Source: Mesonia sp008017825 (GTDB lineage: Bacteria > Bacteroidota > Bacteroidia > Flavobacteriales > Flavobacteriaceae). Taken from it: a DNA stretch of 64,000 nucleotides. Position 1 is the first letter of the stretch. Each line of letters starts with the position of its first letter. The notes beneath the pieces were generated by a model, which was not told where the DNA came from, did not search any database, and worked only from the letters and a program-made list of their open reading frames with translations. Positions 41,471 to 49,484 of the stretch are shown here, piece after piece. Where the stretch lies: contig NZ_VRLS01000006.1 in NCBI RefSeq assembly GCF_008017825.1, forward strand, positions 1-64,000, read 5' to 3'. The translations under genes were made by a program, and so were the position numbers.

Positions 41471-41831
41471 ATATACAATTGTTCGAATTGTTCCTAAAGT
41501 AGAACGGGAGGAGTTTTTTAATGTGGGCGTTATATTATATGCTAAACAGTCTAAGTTTATTGATATGCAGTATCATTTAGACGCTAAAAAATTAAAAGCT
41601 TTTTGTCCAAAATTGGATGTAGAACAAATTGAGAAAAACCTTGCTGCTTTTAAATCTATTAGTTTAGGAGAAAAAGATGGAGGTCGCATTGCCGAAATGG
41701 ATATCGCTTCTCGTTTTAGGTGGCTTACAGCTACACGAAGTTCTGTAATTCAAACCTCTAAAACACATCCTGGTTTTAGTGATTCATTAACAGAAACGAT
41801 GACTTGTCTTTTTAACGAATTGGTATTATGA
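41448..41831 (+). CDS. DUF3037 family protein, partner of HipA-like kinase
   Basis: The 127-residue DUF3037 protein has the conserved start YTIVRIVPKVEREEFFNVGVILY and a later SRFRWLTATRSSVIQTS. It begins 23 bases inside the HipA-like gene in another frame, so the two must be translated from the same message. The pairing suggests a regulator, cofactor or antitoxin for the kinase, but no activity is known for the family. A hairpin repeat element follows directly. Confidence 0.86.
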   Translation: MQGKHLYEYTIVRIVPKVEREEFFNVGVILYAKQSKFIDMQYHLDAKKLKAFCPKLDVEQIEKNLAAFKSISLGEKDGGRIAEMDIASRFRWLTATRSSVIQTSKTHPGFSDSLTETMTCLFNELVL

Positions 41832-41838
41832 GTTTTTT

Positions 41839-41922
41839 GCGTTAGGGATTGTAACGAAAATCCTTTTTCTTTTTTCAGAAAAAGATTGTAGTGAAAAGCC
41901 CGACCCGATAGGGAAACGCCCG
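41839..41922 (+). repeat. Intergenic hairpin repeat, copy 2
   Basis: An 84-base element with the boxes GCGTTAGGGATTG and AAAGCCCGACCCGATAGGGA around a shorter inner hairpin (CTTTTTC / GAAAAAG). Terminal pentamers GCGTT / AACGC are complementary, like GCGCA / TGCGC of copy 1 at 22660-22757. Inside, GATTGTAACGAAAATCC and GATTGTAGTGAAAAGCC form an imperfect direct repeat. It lies between convergent genes. Confidence 0.8.
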
Positions 41923-41928
41923 AGAAAA

Positions 41929-42972
41929 TTACCTGTTAATCCCCATTTTATTAATCCAACGTACATAAGCTTGTCTGTTATTATTGTGCTGCCTTAAAGT
42001 TTTAGCGAACATATGGTAGCCAGGGTTTTCTGGATTGGCTACAAAATAATAGTAGTCGTGCTTTTCGAAATTAAGTACTGCATTGATAGAGGAAATATCG
42101 GGCATAGCAATAGGTCCTGGAGGCAGTTCTTTATACTTATAAGTATTATAAGGCGATTCGATTTCTAAGTCTTTGTACAAAACACGCTTAATAACGGTAT
42201 CAAAATCCTTGTTTTCTTTCTTTATAGCATAAATAACAGTAGGATCGGCGTCTAATTTCCAACCGTTTAGATAGCGGTTCATATAAACCCCAGCGACTCT
42301 TTTACGCTCGTCTACTTTAGCTGTTTCTTTTTGAACAATAGAAGCTACCACGCTTACTTCTTGCGGTGTTAAATTTGATTTTTTTGCTTGTTGTAAACGA
42401 GATTCAGTCCAAAAGCGATGATATTCCTTTAGCATTCTTTCTCTAAAAGCTTCCGCGGAAGTATTCCAATACAATTCATATTGATTAGGAATATACATAC
42501 TTAGCGCATTCTCTAGATTGAAATCATTCTTCTTTAAAAAAACCTCATCTTTCATCGAATTGAGTAAAGAGATGCTATCGGCTTCTATTTGCTGTGCCAC
42601 TCTTCCTGCAAGATCTTCTATACGTTCTTGATTATTAAAGATAACTGAAACAGGCTCATTTTTACTTCTAAGTGTATTAATGATTTCGTTATTATTCATT
42701 CCTTGCTTAAGAATAAATCTCCCCGATTTAAGGTTGGTAGCATAACCTTTTCTTTTAGCAACTTGATCAAAGTCATTTATATCTTTCACCAAGGGTTGAA
42801 TTTGCTTTAATAACTCCTTATAATTAGTGTCACTCGCCACATAAACTGAAGCTTCATCACTTTCAAATTGAGTATTGGGAGAAAAAATAGTGTTATAAAT
42901 GACGTAGCTAAATATTCCGACAGCTACAATTCCTAACAAAGCAATAGTTAGTAATATCTTTTTAATATACAT
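41929..42972 (-). CDS. mltG: Endolytic transglycosylase MltG
   Basis: The 347-residue YceG/MltG protein has an N-terminal membrane helix (about 6-27), a LysM-like domain (about 40-110, with KSGRFILKQGMNNNEIINTL) and the catalytic YceG domain. The catalytic Glu is in SVVASIVQKETAKVDERK, and the signature LDADPTVIYAI and PYNTYKYKELPPGPIAMP follow. It cleaves nascent glycan strands and so ends peptidoglycan elongation. The start overlaps a GNAT gene by 11 bases, which itself overlaps dapF, so the three form one operon. Confidence 0.95.
   Translation of the reverse strand: MYIKKILLTIALLGIVAVGIFSYVIYNTIFSPNTQFESDEASVYVASDTNYKELLKQIQPLVKDINDFDQVAKRKGYATNLKSGRFILKQGMNNNEIINTLRSKNEPVSVIFNNQERIEDLAGRVAQQIEADSISLLNSMKDEVFLKKNDFNLENALSMYIPNQYELYWNTSAEAFRERMLKEYHRFWTESRLQQAKKSNLTPQEVSVVASIVQKETAKVDERKRVAGVYMNRYLNGWKLDADPTVIYAIKKENKDFDTVIKRVLYKDLEIESPYNTYKYKELPPGPIAMPDISSINAVLNFEKHDYYYFVANPENPGYHMFAKTLRQHNNNRQAYVRWINKMGINR
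42450..42461. repeat. GC-rich palindrome, copy 2
   Basis: Perfect 12-base palindrome CTTCCGCGGAAG inside mltG. Confidence 0.8.
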
Positions 42973-43495
42973 GTTTGATTAATTGGTATAATATTTCGTT
43001 TTTATATTCTCCTTGAGTAAGCACCCAATCCTTTTTAATTCCCGCTTGAATATATCCTGCTTTTTCAAAGAGTTTTCTACTCGCAATATTATCTTGAGGA
43101 ATATTAGCATACAATTGATGAACTTTTAAATGTGTAAAGGCATAATTAGCGAGCAATTGTAAACTCTCTAAAGCGTATCCTTTATTACGCATCATTTTAG
43201 ATGCAATAACAATCCCTACTCCCGCTCTACGATGAGAAGGATTAAAGTCAAATAAATCTATAAATCCTAAAGCGGTAGAGCTTTCTTGTGAAACAATTGC
43301 TAATCGTAATTGTTTGGTTTCATAAATATCTAGATGACTGTTTTCTAAATATTTTTTAAGTATAAATCTAGAAAAGGGTACTTGTGTAGAACTTACTTCC
43401 CATAAGTGCTCATCATTTTCAACCTCTTCAAGAAAAAGAAGGTCTTCTGGCTCTAAAGCTCTTAAATAAATATGTTCTCCTTTTAATGTTAGCAT
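42962..43495 (-). CDS. GNAT family N-acetyltransferase (RimJ/RimL-like)
   Basis: The 177-residue acetyltransferase belongs to the RimJ/RimL/SpeG-like type (Acetyltransf_3). It starts LTLKGEHIYLRALEPEDLLFLEE, has the acetyl-CoA loop RRAGVGIVIASKMMRNKGYALE, and ends VHQLYANIPQDNIASRKLFEKAGY. The substrate (amine, peptide N-terminus or ribosomal protein) is not evident. It overlaps dapF by 7 bases upstream and mltG by 11 downstream, a coupled arrangement that suggests a link to cell-wall metabolism. Confidence 0.9.
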   Translation of the reverse strand: MLTLKGEHIYLRALEPEDLLFLEEVENDEHLWEVSSTQVPFSRFILKKYLENSHLDIYETKQLRLAIVSQESSTALGFIDLFDFNPSHRRAGVGIVIASKMMRNKGYALESLQLLANYAFTHLKVHQLYANIPQDNIASRKLFEKAGYIQAGIKKDWVLTQGEYKNEILYQLIKHVY

Positions 43496-44268
43496 GGTAT
43501 AAAACCTTCAAAAACATATTGAGCTGGTCCCGTAAGCCATACGTTTGTATAGTTACCTTCACTTTCGTCAAAACTTACTGAAAGACTTCCGCCTTGAGCT
43601 ACAATAGCGATCTTATGATCTAAAATTAATTTTGAGCGATGTGCTGCAATTGCAACAGCGGTTACTCCTGTGCCGCAAGATAAAGTTTCATCCTCCACTC
43701 CTCTTTCGTACGTTCTTACTTGTAGGTAATCTTCCTGTGGTGTTACAAAATTTACATTTACACCTTCCGCTTTATAAGTTTCGCTATAACGGATTTTTGC
43801 TCCCTCCTCTTTGACGTGCAGTTGATCAACATTTTCTACAAAACTAATGTGATGTGGAGATCCCGTATTTAAAAAATAAGTATCATCAACGTTCTTTATT
43901 TCATAGACATCCTGCATTTGTAGACTTACTAGATGTTTATCTATACTTGCATGATGTTTTCCATCTATGGCAGTAAATGTAGCCTTGTCTTCTATAATTT
44001 CTAAAAATTGAGCAAATTTCACTAAGCACCTTCCTCCATTACCACACATTGTACTTTCGTTTCCATCAGAATTAAAATATACCATTTTAAAATCATCCTC
44101 GACATCTTCAGAATGTTCTAAAAGTATAAGTCCGTCTGCTCCTATGCCAAACTTTCTGTCACATAAAAACGCTATAAGTTTGGTATCATTTTTGAAAAGT
44201 TTTTCTCGGTTATCAATCATGATAAAATCATTACCAGTTCCTTGATATTTATAAAATTTTAGCGTCAT
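43489..44268 (-). CDS. dapF: Diaminopimelate epimerase
   Basis: The 259-residue DapF interconverts LL- and meso-diaminopimelate, the last step before peptidoglycan cross-link residues and lysine. The two catalytic cysteines are in ESTMCGNGGRCLVKFAQ and ETLSCGTGVTAVAIAA, the acid/base pair of this PLP-independent enzyme, and the start FYKYQGTGNDFIMIDNR is typical. It heads an operon with the GNAT and mltG genes, all tied to the cell wall. A TATCTTTG promoter box lies about 20 bases upstream. Confidence 0.97.
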   Translation of the reverse strand: MTLKFYKYQGTGNDFIMIDNREKLFKNDTKLIAFLCDRKFGIGADGLILLEHSEDVEDDFKMVYFNSDGNESTMCGNGGRCLVKFAQFLEIIEDKATFTAIDGKHHASIDKHLVSLQMQDVYEIKNVDDTYFLNTGSPHHISFVENVDQLHVKEEGAKIRYSETYKAEGVNVNFVTPQEDYLQVRTYERGVEDETLSCGTGVTAVAIAAHRSKLILDHKIAIVAQGGSLSVSFDESEGNYTNVWLTGPAQYVFEGFIPC

Positions 44269-44287
44269 TTTTTCGTTTTATAAAAAG

Positions 44288-44295
44288 CAAAGATA
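44288..44295 (-). promoter_or_regulatory. Promoter -7 box for the dapF operon
   Basis: Minus-strand TATCTTTG, an exact TAnnTTTG match, 19 bases before the dapF ATG. Confidence 0.55.
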
Positions 44296-44392
44296 CAATT
44301 TACTTATGAAGAAAAACACGTTAAAATCACGTTAACCAAAGAAGAAATAGAAAGTGAATCTTTTAATTTTAATCTTAAAAATTTAAATCTAT

Positions 44393-45808
44393 ATGAAAAA
44401 AATTCTAAGCTTAGTAATGGTATCTGTCCTAGGCGGTGCTATTACTTTAGGAACATACAAACTGTTTTTGGAAGAGGAAAATCAACAAATGATCTCCTCG
44501 ACCCCAACCCAACAAACAGCAACTACCTTTGTTAATCATTCCGATTACGGAAAAAAATTTAACAGTGCAGATGTAGACTTTACGGAAGCTGCTGATAAAA
44601 CAGTACATGCCGTTGTACACGTTAAAAATGTTGCTATAGGACGCTCTCCTAGTAGTATTGCAGAATATATGGAGTACATGCGAACAGGAAGAGCAAGCGG
44701 ACAAACACAACGCGCTATACAAGGGGCAGGATCTGGAGTCATTATTACTGAAGACGGCTATATTGTAACCAACAACCATGTGATTAAAGGAGCTTCAGAA
44801 ATTGAAGTAACGCTTAATAATAACCTAACTTATAAAGCTGAGGTGATAGGTACCGATGAAAGTGCAGATATTGCTCTAATAAAAATTAATGAAGATGGTT
44901 TAGATTACCTCCCATTTGGTGATAGTAATTATGTTAAAACAGGAGAATGGGTACTTGCGGTAGGTAATCCTTTTAATTTAACTTCTACAGTAACTGCTGG
45001 TATTGTTAGTGCTAAAGGAAGAGACCTTAATCAAGGAGACCAACGTATGCAATCTTTTATACAAACCGATGCTGCTATTAACCCAGGAAACAGCGGTGGA
45101 GCTTTAGTAAATATTAATGGTGAACTTATCGGAATTAATACTGCAATCACTTCTCAAACTGGAAGTTATATTGGTTATGGTTTTGCCGTACCTAGCAACA
45201 ATGCAAGAAAAATTATTGAAGATCTCCTAGAGTTTGGGGATGTACAACAAGCTATTTTGGGGATTACAGGAGGAACCTTAAATCCTGAAGCTGCCAAACA
45301 AAATAATCTAAGTATTTCTCAAGGAGTTTATATAAGCTCTACCGATGACGGTGCGAAAAAAGCAGGACTTAAAGAAGGGGATTTGATAACAAATATAGAC
45401 GGAATTAGAGTGAGGAAGTTAGAAGACCTTACTTCTTACATACAAACTAAACGTCCTAATGATGAAGTACAAATTAATTATTTACGCGATGGAAGTGAGA
45501 GAATCAGCAAGGTTAAATTAACGAAGTTTGAAACGTTTGCTATTGAAGCTGCGGGAATTGAAATTACAAATGCAGAAGATGCTTTTTTAGCTCAGTTTAA
45601 TTCTAATACCGGAGTTAGAATCTATAGACCTTTATCTGATAAAATAGAAATTCCGGTTAACGAATTTATCATTACAAAAATAAATGATCAAATAGTTAAT
45701 AATGTTGATGATGTAAAGAAAGTTTTTAAAAACAAAACTAAAAATCAAGCGGTCAAACTAACCTTTAAAAACAAACGAGGTCACGAAGAGAGTTATATTT
45801 TTAGGTAA
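44393..45808 (+). CDS. DegP/DegQ-type periplasmic serine protease
   Basis: The 471-residue HtrA-family protease/chaperone acts on misfolded envelope proteins. An N-terminal membrane or signal helix (about 4-24) is followed by a trypsin-like domain with the triad His in YIVTNNHVIKGA, Asp in ESADIALIKI and Ser in NPGNSGGALVNING. A PDZ domain follows (about 285-375, VYISSTDDGAKKAGLKEGD) and a divergent second PDZ (about 390-470). Length and double PDZ fit DegP/DegQ. It is monocistronic, with a terminator hairpin after it; no clear TAnnTTTG box is in front, so another sigma factor may drive it. Confidence 0.94.
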   Translation: MKKILSLVMVSVLGGAITLGTYKLFLEEENQQMISSTPTQQTATTFVNHSDYGKKFNSADVDFTEAADKTVHAVVHVKNVAIGRSPSSIAEYMEYMRTGRASGQTQRAIQGAGSGVIITEDGYIVTNNHVIKGASEIEVTLNNNLTYKAEVIGTDESADIALIKINEDGLDYLPFGDSNYVKTGEWVLAVGNPFNLTSTVTAGIVSAKGRDLNQGDQRMQSFIQTDAAINPGNSGGALVNINGELIGINTAITSQTGSYIGYGFAVPSNNARKIIEDLLEFGDVQQAILGITGGTLNPEAAKQNNLSISQGVYISSTDDGAKKAGLKEGDLITNIDGIRVRKLEDLTSYIQTKRPNDEVQINYLRDGSERISKVKLTKFETFAIEAAGIEITNAEDAFLAQFNSNTGVRIYRPLSDKIEIPVNEFIITKINDQIVNNVDDVKKVFKNKTKNQAVKLTFKNKRGHEESYIFR

Positions 45809-45831
45809 TAAGTTAATTCCATCCACTAATA

Positions 45832-45865
45832 AAAAATCCTCTTATAGAATTCTGTAAGAGGATTT
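45832..45865 (+). terminator. Terminator after the DegP-like gene
   Basis: Stem AAAATCCTCTTA / TAAGAGGATTTT around a 10-base loop. Confidence 0.85.
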
Positions 45866-45899
45866 TCATTTTTTAAGGGATAAATATGTTTTAAATAAT

Positions 45900-45907
45900 T
45901 ATTTTTG
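45900..45907 (+). promoter_or_regulatory. Promoter -7 box for gap
   Basis: TATTTTTG, an exact TAnnTTTG match, 29 bases before the ATG. Confidence 0.6.
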
Positions 45908-45936
45908 CACGACCTTAAATCTTAACACAACAAATA

Positions 45937-47382
45937 ATGAGTCAAAACGAAACTTACGAAAAAGAACTTGCTTTTCAAGCAGATAGAAGGAAAGCTACGG
46001 TAGAGTTTATTAAAACCGTAAATGATTTATGGTATGATAAAGCAATAGAGCTTGTTCTTTTTAAAAACCAATTAATAGATAAAAGTGTTAGTGAAATTCT
46101 TAACCTTCATGAATATGCAGGAGAATTTGTTCAAAAACCTATTTCTATCTTCGATTCTGTAGAAATTGCACAAGCAATTAAGACTATTGATCTTCCACCT
46201 GCAAAATTAGATATTGGAAAGTTAACTTACGAATATCAAAAAGAAGCTGAAAACTATAACAATGCTACAGCTTTTGTAAACGGAAAGTTAGGAGAAGCTA
46301 AAAACTATGAGAATATAGAACCTAAAGATGTGGTTTTATATGGTTTTGGTAGAATTGGTAGATTATTGGCTCGTGAGTTAATGTCTAAAACTGGTAAAGG
46401 AAGTCAGCTTCGTTTAAGAGCTATTGTAGTTAGAGGAAGTGTAGATGAAACTGTTTTAGAAAAAAGAGCTTCTCTTTTAAGAAGTGATTCTGTTCACGGA
46501 GATTTCTTAGGTACCGTTTCTTATAACGTAGAAAAAAGTGCCTTAATTATTAACGGAACCACGGTACATATTATTTCTGCTAACCAACCAGAAGATATTG
46601 ATTATACAGCCTACGGAATTAACGACGCCCTTATTATTGACAACACTGGTGCATTTAGAGACGATGTGGCACTAAAAAGACACTTAACAAAAGGAGCTAG
46701 TAAAGTTTTATTGACTGCTCCAGGGAAAGGTGTTCCTAATATTGTACACGGAGTTAATCAAAAAGAGCATAACCCAGATGAAGTTTCCATCTTTTCCGCT
46801 GCTTCTTGTACTACAAATGCTATTACTCCAGTCCTAAAAGCCATTGAAGATTCATTAGGCGTAGAACACGGACATTTAGAAACTATCCATGCATATACTA
46901 ATGACCAGAACTTGGTGGATAATATGCACAAAAAATATAGAAGAGGTCGTGCTGCCGCTCTAAATATGGTAATCACCGAAACTGGTGCTGGGAAAGCAGT
47001 GGCTAAAGCATTACCTGTTTTAGAAGGAAAACTAACTTCTAACGCAATTAGAGTCCCTGTTCCTAATGGATCTTTAGCGATTCTTAACTTAAACGTTAAA
47101 AAAGAAGTTACCTTAGAAGAACTAAATGACATTTTAAAGAAGTATGCCTTAGAAGGTGATTTAGTTGAACAAATAAAATACTCTGTAGATAATGAATTAG
47201 TATCATCAGATATTGTGGGATCTTCTGCTCCTTCAATCTACGACAGTAATGCTACTATAGTTACTGAAGATGGTAAAAATATTATCCTTTATATTTGGTA
47301 TGATAACGAGTATGGTTACAGTCATCAAGTTATAAGACTAGCAAAATACATTGCTAAAGTAAGAAGATTTACTTACTACTAG
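45937..47382 (+). CDS. gap: Glyceraldehyde-3-phosphate dehydrogenase, long form
   Basis: GAPDH phosphorylates and oxidises glyceraldehyde 3-phosphate in glycolysis or runs in reverse for gluconeogenesis. The protein has 481 residues, about 145 more than the usual 335. The extra sequence is an N-terminal helical region (about 1-128), and the Rossmann start VVLYGFGRIGRLLAREL comes only after it. The catalytic Cys291 is in FSAASCTTNAITPVL, and the end YIWYDNEYGYSHQVIRL is standard. Long GAPDHs of this kind are known in Bacteroidota, and may favour gluconeogenesis, which I have not verified. It is monocistronic with its own promoter and terminator. Confidence 0.93.
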   Translation: MSQNETYEKELAFQADRRKATVEFIKTVNDLWYDKAIELVLFKNQLIDKSVSEILNLHEYAGEFVQKPISIFDSVEIAQAIKTIDLPPAKLDIGKLTYEYQKEAENYNNATAFVNGKLGEAKNYENIEPKDVVLYGFGRIGRLLARELMSKTGKGSQLRLRAIVVRGSVDETVLEKRASLLRSDSVHGDFLGTVSYNVEKSALIINGTTVHIISANQPEDIDYTAYGINDALIIDNTGAFRDDVALKRHLTKGASKVLLTAPGKGVPNIVHGVNQKEHNPDEVSIFSAASCTTNAITPVLKAIEDSLGVEHGHLETIHAYTNDQNLVDNMHKKYRRGRAAALNMVITETGAGKAVAKALPVLEGKLTSNAIRVPVPNGSLAILNLNVKKEVTLEELNDILKKYALEGDLVEQIKYSVDNELVSSDIVGSSAPSIYDSNATIVTEDGKNIILYIWYDNEYGYSHQVIRLAKYIAKVRRFTYY

Positions 47383-47401
47383 TAGTTATAAAAAATTCTT
47401 C

Positions 47402-47430
47402 AAACCTACTGTTTTCGCAGTAGGTTTTTT
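47402..47430 (+). terminator. Terminator after gap
   Basis: Stem AAACCTACTG / CAGTAGGTTT with a 6-base loop and T-tract. Confidence 0.9.
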
Positions 47431-47456
47431 AATTCTATAAAGCTACATTTAATTAG

Positions 47457-47464
47457 TATATTTG
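47457..47464 (+). promoter_or_regulatory. Promoter -7 box for the trmD-adjacent operon
   Basis: TATATTTG, an exact TAnnTTTG match. The leader to the ATG at 47545 would be about 75 bases. Confidence 0.6.
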
Positions 47465-47544
47465 TCGCTTCAAAATTGTATCGCATATCATACAATAAGT
47501 AATTATTCTAAGACGTTGTGCTTACAAACTATAAAAACCTTGAA

Positions 47545-48138
47545 ATGAAAAAATCGCTATCTAGCCTTATTCTTTTTTTATTCCTTTGCGGAAGTATTTT
47601 CGCGCAAGAAGAAGATTCTCAAAATATCGATAATTCAATTAACGCTCAATTTACAGAGCTTATTGAAGATGCCAATAATTATCAAGAATACAAAGTTGTT
47701 AAACACAACAAACTTCTTCAATTGCAAAAAAATACGGTTAACGAAATTGAAGGTCTTAATAAAACCATTCAATCTTCAAGCGACACCATACAAAACCAAA
47801 GAAAGGAAGTTGCTCAACTTCAGCAAAAGCTAAATCAGACTAAAGAAGATTTAGAAAATGTAACTCAAGAAAAAGATGACATTAGTTTTTTAGGTATGGC
47901 TACTAACAAAGGTACCTATCAAACTACCATGTGGGTTATTATTCTAGCTCTTGTCTTAATTCTACTCTTCTTTATTTATAAGTTTAAAAACAGTAATGTT
48001 CTTACCAAAGAAGCTAGAAAGAATTTAGCCGAAAATGAAGCTGAATTTGAAGAATATCGTAAAACTGCCTTAGAGAAGCAGCAAAAATTAGGAAGAATGC
48101 TTCAAGACGAAAAGAATAAACAAGCTAATAAAAGCTAA
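47545..48138 (+). CDS. Hypothetical secreted/membrane coiled-coil protein upstream of trmD
   Basis: The 197-residue protein has a signal peptide (about 1-20, ending IFAQ), a helical periplasmic region with a coiled coil (about 60-110, with QNQRKEVAQLQQKLNQTKED), a membrane helix (about 125-147, VIILALVLILLFFIYKF) and a charged helical tail in the cytosol. It contains no methyltransferase motifs. Flavobacterial relatives may carry a methyltransferase name borrowed from trmD, which the sequence does not support. I start at the ATG at 47545; the upstream frame adds residues before the signal. It lies 17 bases before trmD and is probably co-transcribed. Function unknown. Confidence 0.78.
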   Translation: MKKSLSSLILFLFLCGSIFAQEEDSQNIDNSINAQFTELIEDANNYQEYKVVKHNKLLQLQKNTVNEIEGLNKTIQSSSDTIQNQRKEVAQLQQKLNQTKEDLENVTQEKDDISFLGMATNKGTYQTTMWVIILALVLILLFFIYKFKNSNVLTKEARKNLAENEAEFEEYRKTALEKQQKLGRMLQDEKNKQANKS

Positions 48139-48155
48139 GAAATTAATCCTTACAT

Positions 48156-48833
48156 ATGCGTATTGATATCATCACGGTTGTACCCGATATTCTTAAAAGT
48201 CCGTTTGAAGCTTCTATCTTAAAACGTTCAATAGAAAAAGGACTTGTAGAGGTTCACCTACATAATTTGAGAGATTATGTAACCGATAATTACAAGCAAA
48301 TTGATGATTATCAATTTGGCGGTGGCGCAGGAATGGTCATGATGATTGAGCCTATTGATAAATGCATTTCTGATTTAAAATCAAAACGAGACTATGACGA
48401 GGTCATTTATATGACTCCCGACGGAGAGACACTTAATCAAAGTATAGCCAATCAACTTTCTTTAAAAGGAAATATTATTATTCTTTGCGGACATTATAAA
48501 GGTGTTGATCAACGTGTACGAGATCATTTCATAACTAGAGAAATTTCTGTAGGAGATTATGTGCTTTCTGGAGGAGAATTAGGAGCGGCTATTTTATGTG
48601 ATGCCGTAATTCGTCTCATCCCAGGAGTGTTAGGCAATGAAACTTCAGCCTTGACAGATTCTTTTCAGGACGATTTATTAGCCCCTCCTATTTACACCAG
48701 ACCAGCAGACTATAAAGGATGGAAAGTACCTGAAATTTTAACCAGCGGAAATTTTCCTAAAATTGAAGCTTGGAGAGAAGAAAAAGCTTACCAAAGAACA
48801 CAAGAAAAAAGACCAGACTTGTTAAAAGAATAA
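48156..48833 (+). CDS. trmD: tRNA (guanine-N1-)-methyltransferase
   Basis: The 225-residue TrmD methylates G37 of tRNAs with SAM, preventing frameshifts. The trefoil-knot SPOUT motifs are present: QFGGGAGMVMMIEPID, ILCGHYKGVDQRVRDH and ISVGDYVLSGGELGA. The conserved catalytic Asp is in ALTDSFQDDLL. It follows the coiled-coil protein by 17 bases and precedes rplS. In E. coli trmD and rplS share a transcript; here rplS has its own promoter 113 bases further on. Confidence 0.97.
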   Translation: MRIDIITVVPDILKSPFEASILKRSIEKGLVEVHLHNLRDYVTDNYKQIDDYQFGGGAGMVMMIEPIDKCISDLKSKRDYDEVIYMTPDGETLNQSIANQLSLKGNIIILCGHYKGVDQRVRDHFITREISVGDYVLSGGELGAAILCDAVIRLIPGVLGNETSALTDSFQDDLLAPPIYTRPADYKGWKVPEILTSGNFPKIEAWREEKAYQRTQEKRPDLLKE

Positions 48834-48843
48834 ATTAATAAAC

Positions 48844-48873
48844 TTGTTGGTTTAAAAATAAATATTATTTTTG
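48844..48873 (+). promoter_or_regulatory. rplS promoter
   Basis: TTG at 48844 (-33 element) and TATTTTTG (-7 box) at 48866-48873 with a 19-base spacer. The leader is about 65 bases. Confidence 0.65.
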
Positions 48874-48946
48874 CACTCGCTTCTAAATCAACCTCTGGCG
48901 AAAATCGCGAACGTTGTTTTAGTTTTACTTAAACACTATAGAAAAT

Positions 48947-49303
48947 ATGGAATCGTTAATTAAATTTGTACAAGACGAATTCGTTACAAAAAAAGAATTC
49001 CCAAAATTTGGTGCCGGAGATACAATTACTGTATACTACGAAATTAAAGAGGGTCAAAAAACTCGTACGCAGTTTTTTAGAGGAGTAGTAATTCAAATGA
49101 AAGGTACAGGATCATCTCAAACTTTCACGATTCGTAAGATGAGTGGAACTGTTGGTGTAGAGCGTATCTTCCCACTTAACTTACCTGCTCTTCAAAAAGT
49201 AGAGATCAATAAAAGAGGTAAAGTTCGTAGAGCTAGAATTTACTACTTTAGAGAACTTACTGGTAAAAAAGCAAGAATTAAAGAGCGTCGCTTAAAGCAA
49301 TAA
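48947..49303 (+). CDS. rplS: 50S ribosomal protein L19
   Basis: The 118-residue protein shows the L19 body: FGAGDTITVYYEIKEGQKTR, FRGVVIQMKGTGSSQTFTIR, VGVERIFPLNLPALQKVEI and a basic end RARIYYFRELTGKKARIKER (each shortened). It sits at the interface of the ribosomal subunits. It is monocistronic, with its own promoter and terminator, following trmD as is common in bacteria. Confidence 0.97.
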   Translation: MESLIKFVQDEFVTKKEFPKFGAGDTITVYYEIKEGQKTRTQFFRGVVIQMKGTGSSQTFTIRKMSGTVGVERIFPLNLPALQKVEINKRGKVRRARIYYFRELTGKKARIKERRLKQ

Positions 49304-49320
49304 GCTTTTTAATCTTAATA

Positions 49321-49352
49321 AAAAAAGTCTTCCATAATGGGAGACTTTTTTT
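49321..49352 (+). terminator. rplS terminator
   Basis: Stem AAAAAGTCT / AGACTTTTT plus extra CC/GG pairs with a short loop and T-tract. Confidence 0.85.
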
Positions 49353-49402
49353 ATTAACAATATTCTAATAGCATACCACTTTCACTAAGAGCGCTAATTC
49401 CT

Positions 49403-49410
49403 TATATTTG
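49403..49410 (+). promoter_or_regulatory. Promoter -7 box for icd
   Basis: TATATTTG, an exact TAnnTTTG match, with a leader of about 70 bases. Confidence 0.55.
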
Positions 49411-49484
49411 TGAAAAATTACATAAAAAGCAATTTTCAGCTTTTATCCATTACTAAAATTAACTTCTAATACAAACAAATAACC

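Noticed and set aside
46758..47132. Open frame of 124 codons on the minus strand inside gap
   Set aside because: Mirror of a strongly conserved gene with no signal peptide, promoter or family motif; a codon-bias shadow.
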